Positions 1-11,646 of a DNA stretch of 64,000 nucleotides are shown here, one piece after another. The number at the start of each line of letters is the position of its first letter. The first letter of the stretch is position 1. The translations under genes were made by a program, and so were the position numbers. This DNA is from Ursus arctos (taxonomy: Eukaryota; Chordata; Mammalia; Carnivora; Ursidae). The stretch spans positions 41,614,475 through 41,678,474 of the forward strand of contig NW_026622808.1 in NCBI RefSeq assembly GCF_023065955.2, given 5' to 3'. The notes below the pieces were generated by a model. The model searched no databases. It was not told where the DNA came from and saw only the letters and a list, made by a program, of their open reading frames with translations.

Positions 1-1990
1 GTGAAAATCTTGGCTAAGGCCACGTGGTAAAGTCATCTATGCTATTTCAATGCCGCCAAGGTCACGGAAGCCTCCATGTGCCTACTGCGGAGTTTACTAC
101 AGTGGTTCACCAGAACGCTCATTTCATGAGATGTTACCACACATGACACAGGAGGAAAAAAACGTGTGGTCACGGAGGATTAAAAAGTACTGGATGAAAT
201 GAAGTAAAACAGTTTTCTTTAAGGGCAGTACTCATCAGGATATTTTATATGCTAACGTGCATTCTGACTTCTCAAAAAGCAGAGATGCTATGCAGCATTT
301 CTTGTTTGCTTGACAATAAAGGTATTATTATTATTATTATTTTATTTTTATTATTACTTTGCACAACGCCGCACAGGACAAATGTTCTGGGGCATGTTCT
401 TCGGGAATCTTGAGCATCATTTACCTCAACACAGAGGAGCCTGCAAAAGATGTTTTTTAAACAAAAAGAAAAATATCCTGTTAATTCATATGGGCAAAGC
501 AAGAGGATATTCCGCTACGTGAAATACACTGAGAAGTTGAGCTTTAAAATACATCGAATGGGATATGAAGGTCATTAGTACTGTTCACCAACTCTCTCAG
601 GTTCCTGCCATAGCCAGGCACAAGGTAGGATTCTACTTCCTGGATTCTCGTGGTTAGATGAAGCTGAAGATGAATTCTGGCCAAGGAATTGTGAGCAGAA
701 GTGATATATGTTGCTTATGGAATAGAGCTCTGAACCGCAGTGTGAGACCCCAAAGCTCTCTTTCCTTCTCCATGGCAACCAGAAACATCAGTTGCGCAGT
801 CAGACTGGACTGGCATTATGGGTCAGCAGGGGGCTCTGTTCATCACCTGTTCTTAGTGACTAGAGCAAGTCTGTCGAACAGGTTTCATCTCTTTTGCTAA
901 CTCTCAACTAACCTGTAGTCACTGCTTTGAGCATTATTTTGAAGAGGATTCTGAGGCCGCAATAAGAATCAGGAGGGACGAATGGAGGGATTTGTTAGTT
1001 TTGGCTACCATGACAGAGGGAAGGCTATCCATGTGCATAATCAAGTGTCTCCCATTCTTCGATTAGAAAGCCATGCAAAATTTCCCCCAAGGCTCACGTT
1101 CCCCCTTTTCTCAATGATGTGGAAGTCATTTTTAGGTATTGCAATGTCTCTGAGTAACAGTTATGAAAATCTGGTCTCATTGGTATCGTCCTGGAGATAC
1201 ATAGAAGAATATGGGATTTAAGTGATTCTAGTTAGGAGAGTGTTGAAAAACAGTTACTGTCACTCAAAAGCATCTGTCCACAATGTGCCAACACGGGAGC
1301 GGGAACACCCCAAAATGAGAATGCTATAAAAATGCTCTTAGGTGTTAAGAGCTGGAAGAGTTTTGCAAAGAAGAAGAATAAAGTACACTTATCAGCTGAA
1401 AGAAATATTTAAGAATCATCCCCAACGAGGATTTTTAAAGAAAAACTTCATATATACTCTGCTATGAGAATCACTTCAAAAACTCAACAAAAAGCTTTTT
1501 AATTCTAGTATAGATCAGGAAGTAATGCTAAAGATCTGTAATTCATTGGAGATCTGCTAGAAAAACCACAGGCAAGGTAAGTAATTCAGTAGCACTTGAC
1601 CATGTACGTTTCCATTCTACCAGCAGGTGAATGAGGACAGAGCATCTGGAGTGTCTATTTCTATAGACTGGGACCCAAACTCCCATACAGTGAGGGTCCT
1701 TCCAACACAAGCTCCACTAGGTCCTGAAAAACATGGATTCCACTTCTGATTTGCTAATGCCACTCAAGAGCCACTGGAAAGTCCAATTTCCATCCGATCT
1801 CTAGTAGAGTTGGACAAGCCAGTGAAGCCACCCACACATCACAGTTCAGATACTGTGGAAGGCAAAGAGCAACCAAAATATAAATATGGAACAGCAGGGA
1901 CTCTTTAACAAGAGAAAAGAAATAGGAAATGGGAGACTTCTCTGCCTCCATTTTCCATAAAAGGGAATATGCCACAGGGAAAGCATTCTT
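1..1990. other. Unique intergenic sequence, no gene seen
   Basis: No exon-like frame, repeat family or RNA gene was recognised here. A short (TTA)n/TTATT run lies at about 327-357. The open frames are short, have no familiar motifs and look like chance. Confidence 0.6.
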
Positions 1991-2005
1991 AGAAGACAGG
2001 AAATA

Positions 2006-2205
2006 GGGGCGCCTAGGTGGCGAAGTCGTTAAGCGTCTGCCTTCAGCTCAGGGCGTGATCCCAGCGTTCTGGGATCGAGCCCCACATCGGGCTCCTCTGC
2101 TAAGAGCCTGCTTCTTCCTCTCCCACTCCCCCTGCTTGTGCTCCCTCTCTCGCTGGCTGTCTCTGTCAAATAAATAAATAAAATCTTAAAAAAAAAAAAA
2201 AAAAA
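2006..2205 (+). mobile_element. CAN-SINE (tRNA-derived SINE), young, intact
   Basis: A complete carnivore SINE. The 5' tRNA-like head has A-box-like 'tggcgaagtcgttaagcg' and B-box-like 'gggatcgagcc' sequences, followed by a CT-rich body, an AATAAA-bearing segment and an A-tail at about 2188-2205. A perfect 15-bp target duplication (agaagacaggaaata) flanks it at 1991-2005 and 2206-2220. This shows L1-type target-primed insertion and recent age. Such SINEs are transcribed by Pol III and encode no protein. Confidence 0.95.
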
Positions 2206-2220
2206 AGAAGACAGGAAATA

Positions 2221-3464
2221 TTCCCTAGTAGACAGGCTCACATGGCATTCCTGGTGCCACACAGTGTAATGCAGACTAGGCCGTCAAGAAGTATTTGGTG
2301 CAAGAGAAAATGACATGCGTGCTCATTCTTGCTTAATCTGGGAAGCAATTCTTTCACATAATTCTTCAAAATGTTTCAGAAATTGTTTCTGAGACCACTG
2401 AACAAGACCAGACTCAACTTACTTACATGAAAATAATTAAGGGAAATGCACTTACTACTTAAAAAAAAAAAAAAGCTTAGTTCTGAATTCTTAATCAAAA
2501 AGAGACCCAGCTAAAGGCACAGAAAAACTAAACATGAGATACCCTTCCCTTCACACATCAAAGGCGGTGCTTGCATTTTAAATGGGAAACTTGTAGACCA
2601 TTAACTCATTGGAGCTTGGAAAGATCGGAGAACAACATTGTTCTATGCTCTTTTAAAAACAATGATGAGATCTTTTTTTTTTGCGACAGATACAAATGTT
2701 GATAGAAAAATTCCTTACTTCACAAACAGAGAGCCTGAATTATGTTAACTGGGCATTCTCGGAATGTGAATTAACCTCCCCCTAACCAAAATAAAGAAAC
2801 AAATTCAGTCCTAAGGTAGCAATCTAAAAGAGATGTGAGAATATTTCATATTGAAAGGTGTACCCGTGTTTAATGAATGAATTTCTCTGCGAAATACTGA
2901 AGGAAGGCCATAAAGCCAGATTTTGGAGGAAAGAGTAGAAACAAAACACTTTTTTAGGATGTTGTATGTTTTTCATTTGTTCATTAAGTATGTAATTTAT
3001 TAAGAGAATAATTAAGAGAGTTAATACTCTTATACTGGAATTAAAACACCAGAATTAAAATGAAAAACTTTAAAGAAAAAAAGAACCTCCTACCTGGTAG
3101 GTATTGTGTACAACACTGAGGACAGGGCATACACTAGCCATAGGCACCCCATTCCCTCCAGTCCAGAAGCGTACACGGTAGAGTGTTTGAAAAGGCAGGA
3201 AACAGATAAAAATGTCACCTATTGTGAGAGAGACAAGGGTTGAGATAAGAAAGCAAAGATGTAATGACACAAGAAGTACTTTCCCAGCCAACACTGCTAC
3301 ACTGGGAGTAAGCTCGGCCTGTTGACCTGCAAAGCTAGGAAAGAGCACTGGCTCTCCACAGCTCTGGGGGTCAGGCTGGACTGATTCTGTGTGCATGGGG
3401 AAGCCTCTGAAGATTCCCAGGCAGTGGGTAATAGAGATTTATGACAGAATCGGAGTTCTCTTTT
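2221..3464. other. Unique sequence, no gene seen
   Basis: An A-run lies at about 2461-2474 and a T-run at 2672-2681. A 108-codon minus-strand frame (3070-3396) is hydrophobic but has no recognisable family features, so I do not call it a gene. Confidence 0.5.
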
Positions 3465-3479
3465 AGAAAGAGCACTGTA

Positions 3480-3680
3480 GGGGCGCCTGGGTGGCACAGC
3501 GGTTAAGCGTCTGCCTTCGGCTCAGGGCGTGATCCCGGCATTATGGGATCGAGCCCCACATCGGGCTCCTCGGCTGGGAGCCTGCTTCTTCCTCTCCCAC
3601 TCCCCTGCTTGTGTTCCCTCTCTCGCTGGCTGTCTCTCTGTCAAATAAATAAATAAAATCTTTAAAAAAAAAAAAAAAAA
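3480..3680 (+). mobile_element. CAN-SINE, young, intact
   Basis: Full-length head, body and A-tail, very close to the copies at 2006 and 46399. A perfect 15-bp target duplication (agaaagagcactgta) lies at 3465-3479 and 3681-3695. The short frames on both strands are translations of the SINE. Confidence 0.95.
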
Positions 3681-3695
3681 AGAAAGAGCACTGTA

Positions 3696-4348
3696 AATGC
3701 TGCATAGAAAAAAAAAAAAAAGGATTCAATCAAAGCAAGGATAAAAGCTGAAGACCACTAGGGATGGCTTTACCAGAGACTAGCTGAGAGATTCTAACTA
3801 GGCCCAAGCTATGGTGGTGACAGTGCAGATACAGAAAATTCAAGACATATTTCTAATGCAGTAGCAACAGCACTTACTGATGGGGTGTGGGGAATGAGTG
3901 GAGGGGGATCCCAGAGGACTCCAGCGTTCTGGCCTGAGCAGGTGGGTGGAGAGTGGTAATTTAGGAGATAAGGTGGTTGGGGTTGGGGGGGGGGCGGAGC
4001 TGACGCAGTGTCAGGTGGCTCACTATTTAGAGATCGTTCCTTCTTGAATTTACAGATTTCCCAAAACCAACTAACCTGGGGGTGTAGATGGACCCCAGGA
4101 CTTCTATGAATCTCCTGAAAACGTTGGCAAGATGGGATGGATATGTTTGTGCATGTGTGTGTGTGTGTATACTGTTTTCTGTGGTCTTGAGTTGGCAAAA
4201 AATTCTTAGTCTCCTGACTATAACTAAGATAAGAATCATTGATTTGAATTAGAAAAAATATTTGGAATCAGTTCCCAAGAGAATAAAAAACAGACTCACA
4301 CTTCTATCCATTTTAGCTTAGAATCTAATAGACTTGCTGTAGGAAAGA
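3696..4348. other. Unique sequence with G-run and short GT repeat
   Basis: A G homopolymer lies at about 3985-3995 and a short (GT)n at about 4154-4168. No gene is seen. The minus-strand 129-codon frame over this stretch is low-complexity (His/Thr, then Pro) and arises from these simple repeats. Confidence 0.5.
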
Positions 4349-4913
4349 TGTTAGGGTTCGAAGCAGATGGCCAAGAAAGAATTCTTAAGATGTCTTTGGT
4401 GCCAAAAGGTGGTTTTATTAAAGCACGCACGAGAAAGGACCCGTAGGCAGAAAGAACTGCACCAGGGTCATGTGGAATGGCCCACTATATACTTTCAAGT
4501 TGGGAGGGGGTTAGGGAGAGTGTAAGTCTCTAAGGAATTTGGAAGCAAGGTTTCCAGGACCTTGAGCAGGCTAGCTATTGTTGGGTAAGGTCATTTATTA
4601 CCGTCTAACGAAACCTTCGTTATGAGACCCTTCAGATGTATATTGGTGGGTCATATGCTTGGGGCATGATAGCCAACATGTATCTTGGTGGGGGATAGAG
4701 ATAAAGGAGGTTTCCAAAGGAATTTTTACATGTTAAAGTAGACTTAAGGATCCTGCAGGCTGGGCTAAGATTGCCTTTTGCTCTAAGCAAAGTATAAACA
4801 TTGAGGCAGCTGAGTTTCTGGAGGAATGTCACTCTGCCTGTTTCAAGGACTTGTCAATGGGCTGTAGGTAGTAAGGAAATTTAATTTTTCTTCTGCCTTT
4901 GTTTCCCACATCA
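4349..4913 (-). mobile_element. Solo LTR of an endogenous retrovirus (gammaretrovirus/ERV1-like)
   Basis: Read on the minus strand, this is a roughly 560-bp unit with TG...CA ends. It starts near 'tgtgggaaacaaagg' and ends 'gaaccctaaca'. It has a TATA-like element (complement of about 4484-4491) followed about 70 bp later by an AATAAA signal (complement of 4413-4418). That is the U3-TATA-R-polyA spacing of a retroviral LTR. No internal gag, pol or env sequence adjoins it, so it is probably a solo LTR left by LTR-LTR recombination. I could not find a matching 4-6 bp target duplication, so the exact edges are uncertain. The family name is inference. Confidence 0.6.
4413..4418 (-). terminator. 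Poly(A) signal of the solo LTR
   Basis: AATAAA on the minus strand, about 65-70 bp downstream of the LTR's TATA-like element and within its last 70 bp. This position fits an R-region polyadenylation signal. Confidence 0.5.
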
Positions 4914-6781
4914 GACCCACTCTTGAAAAGTGAAAAAAAGAAGTTTATTTTGTGTCTGAGCAATGCGTTCACAAGGATGAACCCTCCACAAGAGAGAAAC
5001 TGAAGATTTTTTTCCTACATGGCGCAACACAAAATCATTTCAATCTGATTCAGCAGCGAACAATTTAAGACGTGTCTCTTCCAACAATAGACAGCTGGAC
5101 ACATAAAGATGATCGTGTAATCCATTCAAAATTAAAGAATAGGCTAAATCATTTACAACAATAAAAATGCAGAAAATCCTACCAGGAAAAAAAAAAGGCG
5201 TGAAAACTCGAAGTAGCAAGTGATTTCTAAATGTTTCCAAAACAGGAAGCAAAAGACATTTTAATGTCACTCTGGTAGCTTCCAGAATAGACTAAGTTAA
5301 TCAGGCAGCCTCTAAAAACAAAGAGGCAATTCATTAAAAACAAATAAATTAAAAAAAAAATTCAGCAAGAAGTGTCAAGAAAGCAGGTTTTTTCAAGATC
5401 GTGATTCGTATGCAAATATAGCTCAGCATTTATCGCTAAAACCCCCAAAGCCTGTAAAGGGACGAAGTTTGTTCTTTCCATCTTAAACTCTTCTCCTTAT
5501 GAAGTCAACTGACAATGACAAGGAGGGCTGTGACATCTTTAAAACAATAGAAGAAACACCTTCAGTGTTTCAAACCACAAACTCCTAAGCCACTCTTTCT
5601 TCCTCAAATCTCTTAGCCTAGTGTCTCTGTTAACGCTCCGCTCGGCTAATATTTATACCTACTTCATTGGTGTGTTACAGGTCTTTTTGTTTGCTTGTTT
5701 GTTTTTTTAATAAGGGATTTTTAATATCCTATTTCACACCATAAAGTGAAGGCTACTAAGCCAACAGTTGCTTAAAAAATCAATAGAAATGAATTCCTTT
5801 AAGGCCTCCCTCCGGGCAGCATGCCCCTCGTTGAAACCATAACGTGGAATAGGATTGGAATATTGTTCACTGACACGAGGGTTATTATCGTTTGGAACCC
5901 AGAACTTCCCTCATGCCACATACGAAACTTCATCCCTATGCTTCCAAGCTCCACTCACTTACGCGCCACCCTTACCTCATATTCTATCTGTATTTTTCTT
6001 CCCCATCATAACCCAGCATCACTGGAGGCGGGGCTAGGGATACGTCATCTGACTAGAGCGACGTCTTTCACTGCAGGTTGATCTATACGAATTTTTCCAA
6101 ACGTAATTGTCAACAATAAAAGCAACCTCACAATACGAAAAACAAACACTGACAACATTGAAAATATCGAAGTGCTTTCAGGATTTGCAACTTGTTTTCC
6201 AGGCTCTCACTTTCGATGTTGGGTTTAGGCAGCACAGCACATGATACGGTTTGCCTAATGTTTAAATTAGAAGACCCAATAATCTCAGAAGAGTCTATGA
6301 AAATAGCAACTTGAACCCAAGATTTCTATGTATTTTAATTTTATTTTGTATTTAACTGAAAAAAATATTGAAGCATGCTAAGAAAAGCAAAAAAAATTCT
6401 GGAAACAGATGTTCTGGAAATTTCATAAAAATTTTATATTTACATGTTGTTATTACTCCTGCAGGATCTTAAAACTCACTCCCATTTCCTTATATGCTCA
6501 GATATTAAAGACATAGCTTTGCTACCTGACAATCTTCTGGCATGGGGAATCAAACATTGGCCCCTCTCATTACGAATATTACCATCATCACCACAATCTT
6601 TGCCATCAAAAAGTAGAAATTCTTTGAATCACCAAAATGATTGCTAAAATAGTGTCTCAAATTTCTTATTGATGACAAAACGTTTTTCCAGGAGACTGCA
6701 ACCTCAAATACTAAGCCAGAAAGATTCCATCATAATTAATGTTTCCATATGGAGAAAAAACAAAATGAAACAAAACAAAAC
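4914..6781. other. Unique sequence, no gene seen
   Basis: No repeat or exon was recognised. A locally CpG-containing patch lies at about 5820-6080. Two overlapping short frames there have no family features. The A-rich end (6752-6787) is the target of the L1 insertion that follows. Confidence 0.5.
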
Positions 6782-6796
6782 AAAAAACCAAGCCTC

Positions 6797-7444
6797 TCTC
6801 TGACGGCCAGGGTCGCAGAAGCAGAGGAACGGGTTAGTGAATTGGAGGATGGGTTAATAGAGGAAAAAATGAAAATAGAAGATGGTCTTAAAAAAATCCA
6901 CGCCCACGAATGTAGGTTACGGGAGATTACTGACTCAATGAAACGATCCAATGTTAGAATCATCGGCATCCCCGAGGGGGTGGAGAAAAACAGAGGTCTA
7001 GAAGAGATATTTGAACAAATTGTAGCTGAAAACTTCCCTAATCTAGCAAGGGAAACAAACATTCGTGTCCAAGAGGCAGAGAGGACCCCTCCCAAGCTCA
7101 ACCATGACAAACCTACGCCACGTCACGTCATAGTGCAATTCGCAAATAATAGATGCAAGGATACAGTATTGAAAGCGGCCAGGGCAAAGAAATTTCTCAC
7201 GTACCAAGGCAAAAGCATCAGAATTACGTCAGACCTGTCTACACAGACCTGGAATGAGAGAAAGGGTTGGGGGAGCATATTTAAAGCTCTTTCAGAGAAA
7301 AACATGCAGCCAAGGATCCTTTATCCAGCAAGGCTGTCATTCAGAATTGATGGAGAAATAAAGACATTTCAGAATTGCCAGTCACTAACCAATTTTGTAA
7401 CCACGAAACCAGCCCTACAGGAGATATTACGGGGGGTTCTATAA
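6797..7444 (+). pseudogene. L1 ORF1 (RNA-binding chaperone), N-terminally truncated
   Basis: L1 ORF1p is a trimeric RNA-binding protein that coats L1 RNA. Here only the C-terminal ~215 residues survive, against about 340 in a full protein. They comprise the end of the coiled coil ('AEAEERVSELEDGL'), the RRM-like domain beginning near 'NVRIIGIPEG', and the C-terminal domain with 'TWNERKG' and 'ARLSFRIDGEIKTF'. The frame is open to TAA at 7442-7444. An ATG at 6749 in the flanking host DNA happens to be in frame, so about 16 host-derived residues precede the L1 part. The protein lacks most of its trimerisation domain and probably has no promoter. ORF2 follows after a 72-bp spacer typical of L1. 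Confidence 0.9.
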
Positions 7445-7516
7445 AAGTAAAAAGGCCCCAAGAGTGATACAGAAGAGAAAGTCACAGCCAATACAAACAA
7501 AGACTTTACTGGCAAC

Positions 7517-10500
7517 ATGGCAACATTAAAATCATATCTCTCAGTAATCAGTCTTAATGTAAATGGTTTGAACCATCCCATAAAACTCCACAGGGTTGCA
7601 GATTGGATAAAAAGAAATGACCCATCCATTTGCTGTCTACAAGAGACTCATTTCAAACCCAAAGATGCATTCAGACTGAGAGTAAGGGGATGGAGTACCA
7701 TCTTTCACGCAAATGGACCTCAAAAGAAAGCTGGGGTAGCAATTCTCATATCAGATAAATTGGATTTTAAACTACAGACTATAGTTAGAGACGCAGAAGG
7801 GCACTATATTATTCTTAAGGGAAGTATTCAACAAGTGGATATGACAATTATAAATATATATGCCCCCAACAGGGGAGCAGCAAGATACACAAGCCAACTC
7901 TTAACCAGAATAAAGAGACATATAAATAAAAATACATTAATAGTAGGGGACCTCAACACTCCACTATCAGAAATAGACAGAACACCCTGGCAAAAACTAA
8001 GCAAAGAATCAAAGGCTTTGAATGCCATACTCAACGAGTTGGACCTCATAGATATATATAGAACACTACACCCCAGAACCAAAGAATACTCATTCTATTC
8101 TAATGCCCATGGAACATTCTCAAGAATAGACCATGTTCTGGGACACAAAACAGGTCTCAACCGATACCAAAAGATTGAAATTATCCCCTGCATATTCTCA
8201 GACCACAACGCTCTGAAATTGGAACTCAACCACAAGGAAAAATTTGGAAGAAACTCAAACACTTGGAGACTAAGAACCATCCTGCTCAGGAATGACTCGA
8301 TAAACCAGGAAATCAAAAATCAAATTAAACAATTTATGGAGACCAATGAGAATGAAAATACAACAGTCCAAAACCTATGGGATACTGCAAAGGCAGTCCT
8401 AAGGGGGAAATACATAGCCATCCAAGCCTCACTCAAAAGAATAGAAAAATCTAAAATGCAGTTTTTATATTCTCACCTCAAGAAGCTGGAACAGCAACAG
8501 AGGGACAGGCCTAATCCACGCACGAGGAAGCAGTTGACCAAAATTAGAGCTAAAATCAATCAAGCAGAAACCAGAAGTACAGTAGAGCAGATCAACAGGA
8601 CTAGAAGCTGGTTCTTGGAGAGAATCAATAAAATTGACAGACCACTGGCAAGACTTATCCAAAAGAAAAGAGAAAGGACCCAGATTATTAAAATTATGAA
8701 TGAAAAAGGAGAGGTCACGACGAACACCATTGAAATTGGAAGGATTATTAGAAATTTTTATCAACAGCTATATGCCAATAAACTAAGCAATCTGGAAGAG
8801 ATGGAATCCTTCCTGGAAACCTATAAACTAACAAGACTGAAACCGGAAGAAATTGATTCCTTAAACAGGCCAATTAATTATGAAGAGATTGAGTCAGTGA
8901 TAAACAACCTTCCAAATAACAAAACTCCAGGCCCGGACGGTTTAACTGGGGAATTCTACCAAACATTCAAAGAAGAAATAATACCTATTCTCCTAAAGCT
9001 ATTTCAAAAAATAGAAACAGAAGGAAAGCTACCAAACTCATTCTATGAGGCCAATATTACCTTGATCCCCAAACCAGGCAAAGACCCCCTCAAAAAGGAG
9101 AATTACAGACCGATTTCCCTAATGAATATGGACGCCAAAATCCTCAACAAGATACTTGCTAATAGAATCCAACAGTACATTAAAAGGATTATCCACCACG
9201 ATCAAGTGGGATTCATACCTGGGATGCAAGTGTGGTTCAATATTCACAAATCAATCAGCGTGATACATCATATCAACAAGAAAAGACTCAGGAACCATAT
9301 GATCCTCTCAATCGATGCCGAAAAAGCATTTGACAAAATACAGCATCCTTTCCTGATTAAAACCCTTCAGAGTGTAGGAATAGAAGGTACATTTCTCAAT
9401 CTCATAAAAGCCATCTATGAAAAGCCTACTGCAAATATTATTCTCAATGGGGAAAAGCTGGAAGCCTTTCCCTTAAGATCAGGAACTCGACAAGGATGCC
9501 CACTCTCGCCACTATTATTCAACATAGTACTAGAAGTCCTTGCAACAGCAATCAGACGACAAAAAGGGATAAAAGGTATTCAAATTGGCAAAGAAGAAGT
9601 CAAAATGTCTCTCTTTGCAGATGACATGATACTCTATATGGAAAACCCAAAAGAAGCCACTCCCAAACTATTAGAAGTTATAGAGCAATTCAGTAACGTG
9701 GCAGGATACAAAATAAATGCTCAGAAATCAGTTGCATTTCTATACATGAATAACGAGACCGAAGAAAGAGAAATTAGGGAATCCATCCCATTTACAATAG
9801 CACCAAAAACCATACGTTACCTTGGAATTAACTTAACCAGAGACGTAAAGGATCTATATTCTAGAAACTATAAATCACTCTTGAAAGACATTGAGGAAGA
9901 CATAAAAAGATGGAAAGATATTCCATGCTCATGGATTGGAAGAATTAACATAGTTAAAATGTCCATGCTACCCAGAGCAATCTACACTTTCAATGCTATC
10001 CCGATCAAAATACCAAGGACATTTTTCAAAGAACTGGAACAAACAGTCCTTAAATTTGTATGGAAACAGAAAAGGCCCCGAATCTCCAAGGAACTGTTGA
10101 AAAGGAAAAACAAAGCTAGGGGCATCACAATGCCGGATTTTGAGCTGTACTACAAAGCTGTGATCACAAAGACAGCATGGTACTGGCACAAAAACAGACA
10201 CATAGACCAATGGAACAGAATAGAGAGCCCAGAAATGGACCCTCGGCTCTTTGGGCAACTAATATTTGATAAAGCAGGAAAAAACATCCGGTGGGAAAAA
10301 GACAGTCTCTTCAATAAATGGTGCTGGGAAAAGTGGACAGCTACACGCAAGAGAATGAAACTTGACCACTATCTCACACCATACACAAAAATAAACTCCA
10401 AATGGATGAAAGACCTCGATGTGAGACAGGAATCCATCAAAATTCTAGAGGAGAACATAGGCAACAACCTCTACGACATCGGCCAAAGCAACCTTTTTCA

Positions 10501-11344
10501 TGACACATCCCCAAAGGCAAGAGAAACAAAAGATAAAATGAACTTATGGGACTTCATCAAGATTAAAAGTTTCTGCACATCCAAGGAAACAGTCAGAAAA
10601 ACTAAGAGGCAGCCCACGGAATGGGAGAAGATATTTGCAAATGACACTACAGATAAAGGACTGGTATCCAAGATCTACAAAGAACTTCTCAAACTCAATA
10701 CACGAGAAACAAATAAACAAATCAAAAAATGGGCAGAAGATATGAACAGACACTTTTCCAATGAAGACATACAAATGGCTAACAGACACATGAAAAAATG
10801 TTCAAAATCATTAGCCATCAAGGAAATTCAAATCAAAACCACACTGAGATACCACCTTACGCCAGTTAGAATGGCAAAAATAGACAAGGCAAGAAACAAC
10901 AATTGTTGGAGAGGATGTGGAGAAAGGGGATCCCTCCTACATTGTTGGTGGGAATGCAAGTTGGTACAGCCACTCTGGAAAACAGTGTGGAGGTCCCTTA
11001 AAAAGTTAAAAATTGAGCTACCCTATGATCCAGCCATTGCACTACTGGGTGTTTACCCCAAAGATACAGACGTAGTGAAGAGAAGGGCCATATGCACCCC
11101 AATGTTCATAGCAGCAATGTCCACAATAGCTAAATTGTGGAAGGAGCCGAGATGCCCTTCAACAGATGACTGGATTAAGAAGTTGTGGTCCATATATACG
11201 ATGGAATATTACTCAGCTATCAGAAAGAACGAGTTCTCAACATTTGCTACAACATGGACGGCACTGGAGGAGATAATGCTAAGTGAAATAAGTCAAGCAG
11301 AGAAAGACAGCTATCATATGATTTCTCTCATCTATGGAACATAA
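7517..11344 (+). CDS. L1 ORF2p: endonuclease / reverse transcriptase, intact 1275 codons
   Basis: This is the complete L1 ORF2 protein, which nicks target DNA and reverse-transcribes L1 or SINE RNA at the nick. The start was chosen because it places the catalytic residues at the same numbers as in human L1 ORF2p. The apurinic-type endonuclease has N14, E43, D145, N147, D205, D229 and H230. The reverse transcriptase has an NKTPGPDG block at 468-475, motif A aspartate D600, and FADD at 700-703 with D702/D703. The C-terminal Cys-rich motif is C1130-x3-C1134-x7-H1142-x4-C1147. There are no stops or frameshifts, and the length equals the human protein. The carrier element lacks a promoter and a full ORF1, so expression would depend on outside transcription. 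Open frames on the opposite strand are shadows. Confidence 0.96.
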   Translation: MATLKSYLSVISLNVNGLNHPIKLHRVADWIKRNDPSICCLQETHFKPKDAFRLRVRGWSTIFHANGPQKKAGVAILISDKLDFKLQTIVRDAEGHYIILKGSIQQVDMTIINIYAPNRGAARYTSQLLTRIKRHINKNTLIVGDLNTPLSEIDRTPWQKLSKESKALNAILNELDLIDIYRTLHPRTKEYSFYSNAHGTFSRIDHVLGHKTGLNRYQKIEIIPCIFSDHNALKLELNHKEKFGRNSNTWRLRTILLRNDSINQEIKNQIKQFMETNENENTTVQNLWDTAKAVLRGKYIAIQASLKRIEKSKMQFLYSHLKKLEQQQRDRPNPRTRKQLTKIRAKINQAETRSTVEQINRTRSWFLERINKIDRPLARLIQKKRERTQIIKIMNEKGEVTTNTIEIGRIIRNFYQQLYANKLSNLEEMESFLETYKLTRLKPEEIDSLNRPINYEEIESVINNLPNNKTPGPDGLTGEFYQTFKEEIIPILLKLFQKIETEGKLPNSFYEANITLIPKPGKDPLKKENYRPISLMNMDAKILNKILANRIQQYIKRIIHHDQVGFIPGMQVWFNIHKSISVIHHINKKRLRNHMILSIDAEKAFDKIQHPFLIKTLQSVGIEGTFLNLIKAIYEKPTANIILNGEKLEAFPLRSGTRQGCPLSPLLFNIVLEVLATAIRRQKGIKGIQIGKEEVKMSLFADDMILYMENPKEATPKLLEVIEQFSNVAGYKINAQKSVAFLYMNNETEEREIRESIPFTIAPKTIRYLGINLTRDVKDLYSRNYKSLLKDIEEDIKRWKDIPCSWIGRINIVKMSMLPRAIYTFNAIPIKIPRTFFKELEQTVLKFVWKQKRPRISKELLKRKNKARGITMPDFELYYKAVITKTAWYWHKNRHIDQWNRIESPEMDPRLFGQLIFDKAGKNIRWEKDSLFNKWCWEKWTATRKRMKLDHYLTPYTKINSKWMKDLDVRQESIKILEENIGNNLYDIGQSNLFHDTSPKARETKDKMNLWDFIKIKSFCTSKETVRKTKRQPTEWEKIFANDTTDKGLVSKIYKELLKLNTRETNKQIKKWAEDMNRHFSNEDIQMANRHMKKCSKSLAIKEIQIKTTLRYHLTPVRMAKIDKARNNNCWRGCGERGSLLHCWWECKLVQPLWKTVWRSLKKLKIELPYDPAIALLGVYPKDTDVVKRRAICTPMFIAAMSTIAKLWKEPRCPSTDDWIKKLWSIYTMEYYSAIRKNEFSTFATTWTALEEIMLSEISQAEKDSYHMISLIYGT

Positions 11345-11646
11345 GAACTAGGATGATTGGTAGGGGAAGAAAGGGATAAAGAAAGGGGGGGTAATCAGAA
11401 GGGGGAATGAAACATGAGAGACTATGGACTATGAGAAACAAACTGAGGACCTCAGAGGGGAGGGGGGTGGGGGAATGGGATAGACCGGTGATGGGTAGTA
11501 AGGAGGGCACGTATTGCATGGTGCACTGGGTGTTATACACAACTAATGAATCATCGAGCCTTACATCGGAAACCGGGGATGTACTGTATGGTGACTAACA
11601 TAATAAAAAATCATTAAAAAAAAAAAAAAAAGAAAAGAAAAAAAAA
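11345..11646 (+). other. L1 3' UTR and first A-tail
   Basis: After the ORF2 stop comes a G-rich, purine-rich stretch (about 11355-11475), then the end of the 3' UTR shared with the copies at 27604 and 34777. An AATAAA lies at 11602-11607, and an A-rich tail with scattered G runs from 11616 to 11646. In a non-transducing L1 the target duplication would follow here, but it does not. Confidence 0.85.
11602..11607 (+). terminator. L1 poly(A) signal (apparently bypassed)
   Basis: AATAAA just ahead of the L1 A-tail. Weak use of this signal would explain the downstream transduced segment. Confidence 0.7.

Noticed and set aside
2029..2262. Minus-strand frame with a 'TASERG...SRGSGRGRSRL' pattern, seen again near 3541, 46380, 57282 and elsewhere
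   Set aside because: It is the reverse translation of the CAN-SINE body and recurs wherever a SINE lies.
3070..3396. 108-codon hydrophobic minus-strand frame
   Set aside because: It resembled a membrane protein at first glance, but no known family pattern or splice sites were seen.
3809..4198. 129-codon minus-strand frame with His/Thr and Pro runs
   Set aside because: The runs come from the GT repeat at 4154-4168 and the G/C-rich run at 3985.
7828..8082. Minus-strand frames opposite L1 ORF2 (also near 8465, 9968 and 10544)
   Set aside because: Shadow frames of the real ORF2.
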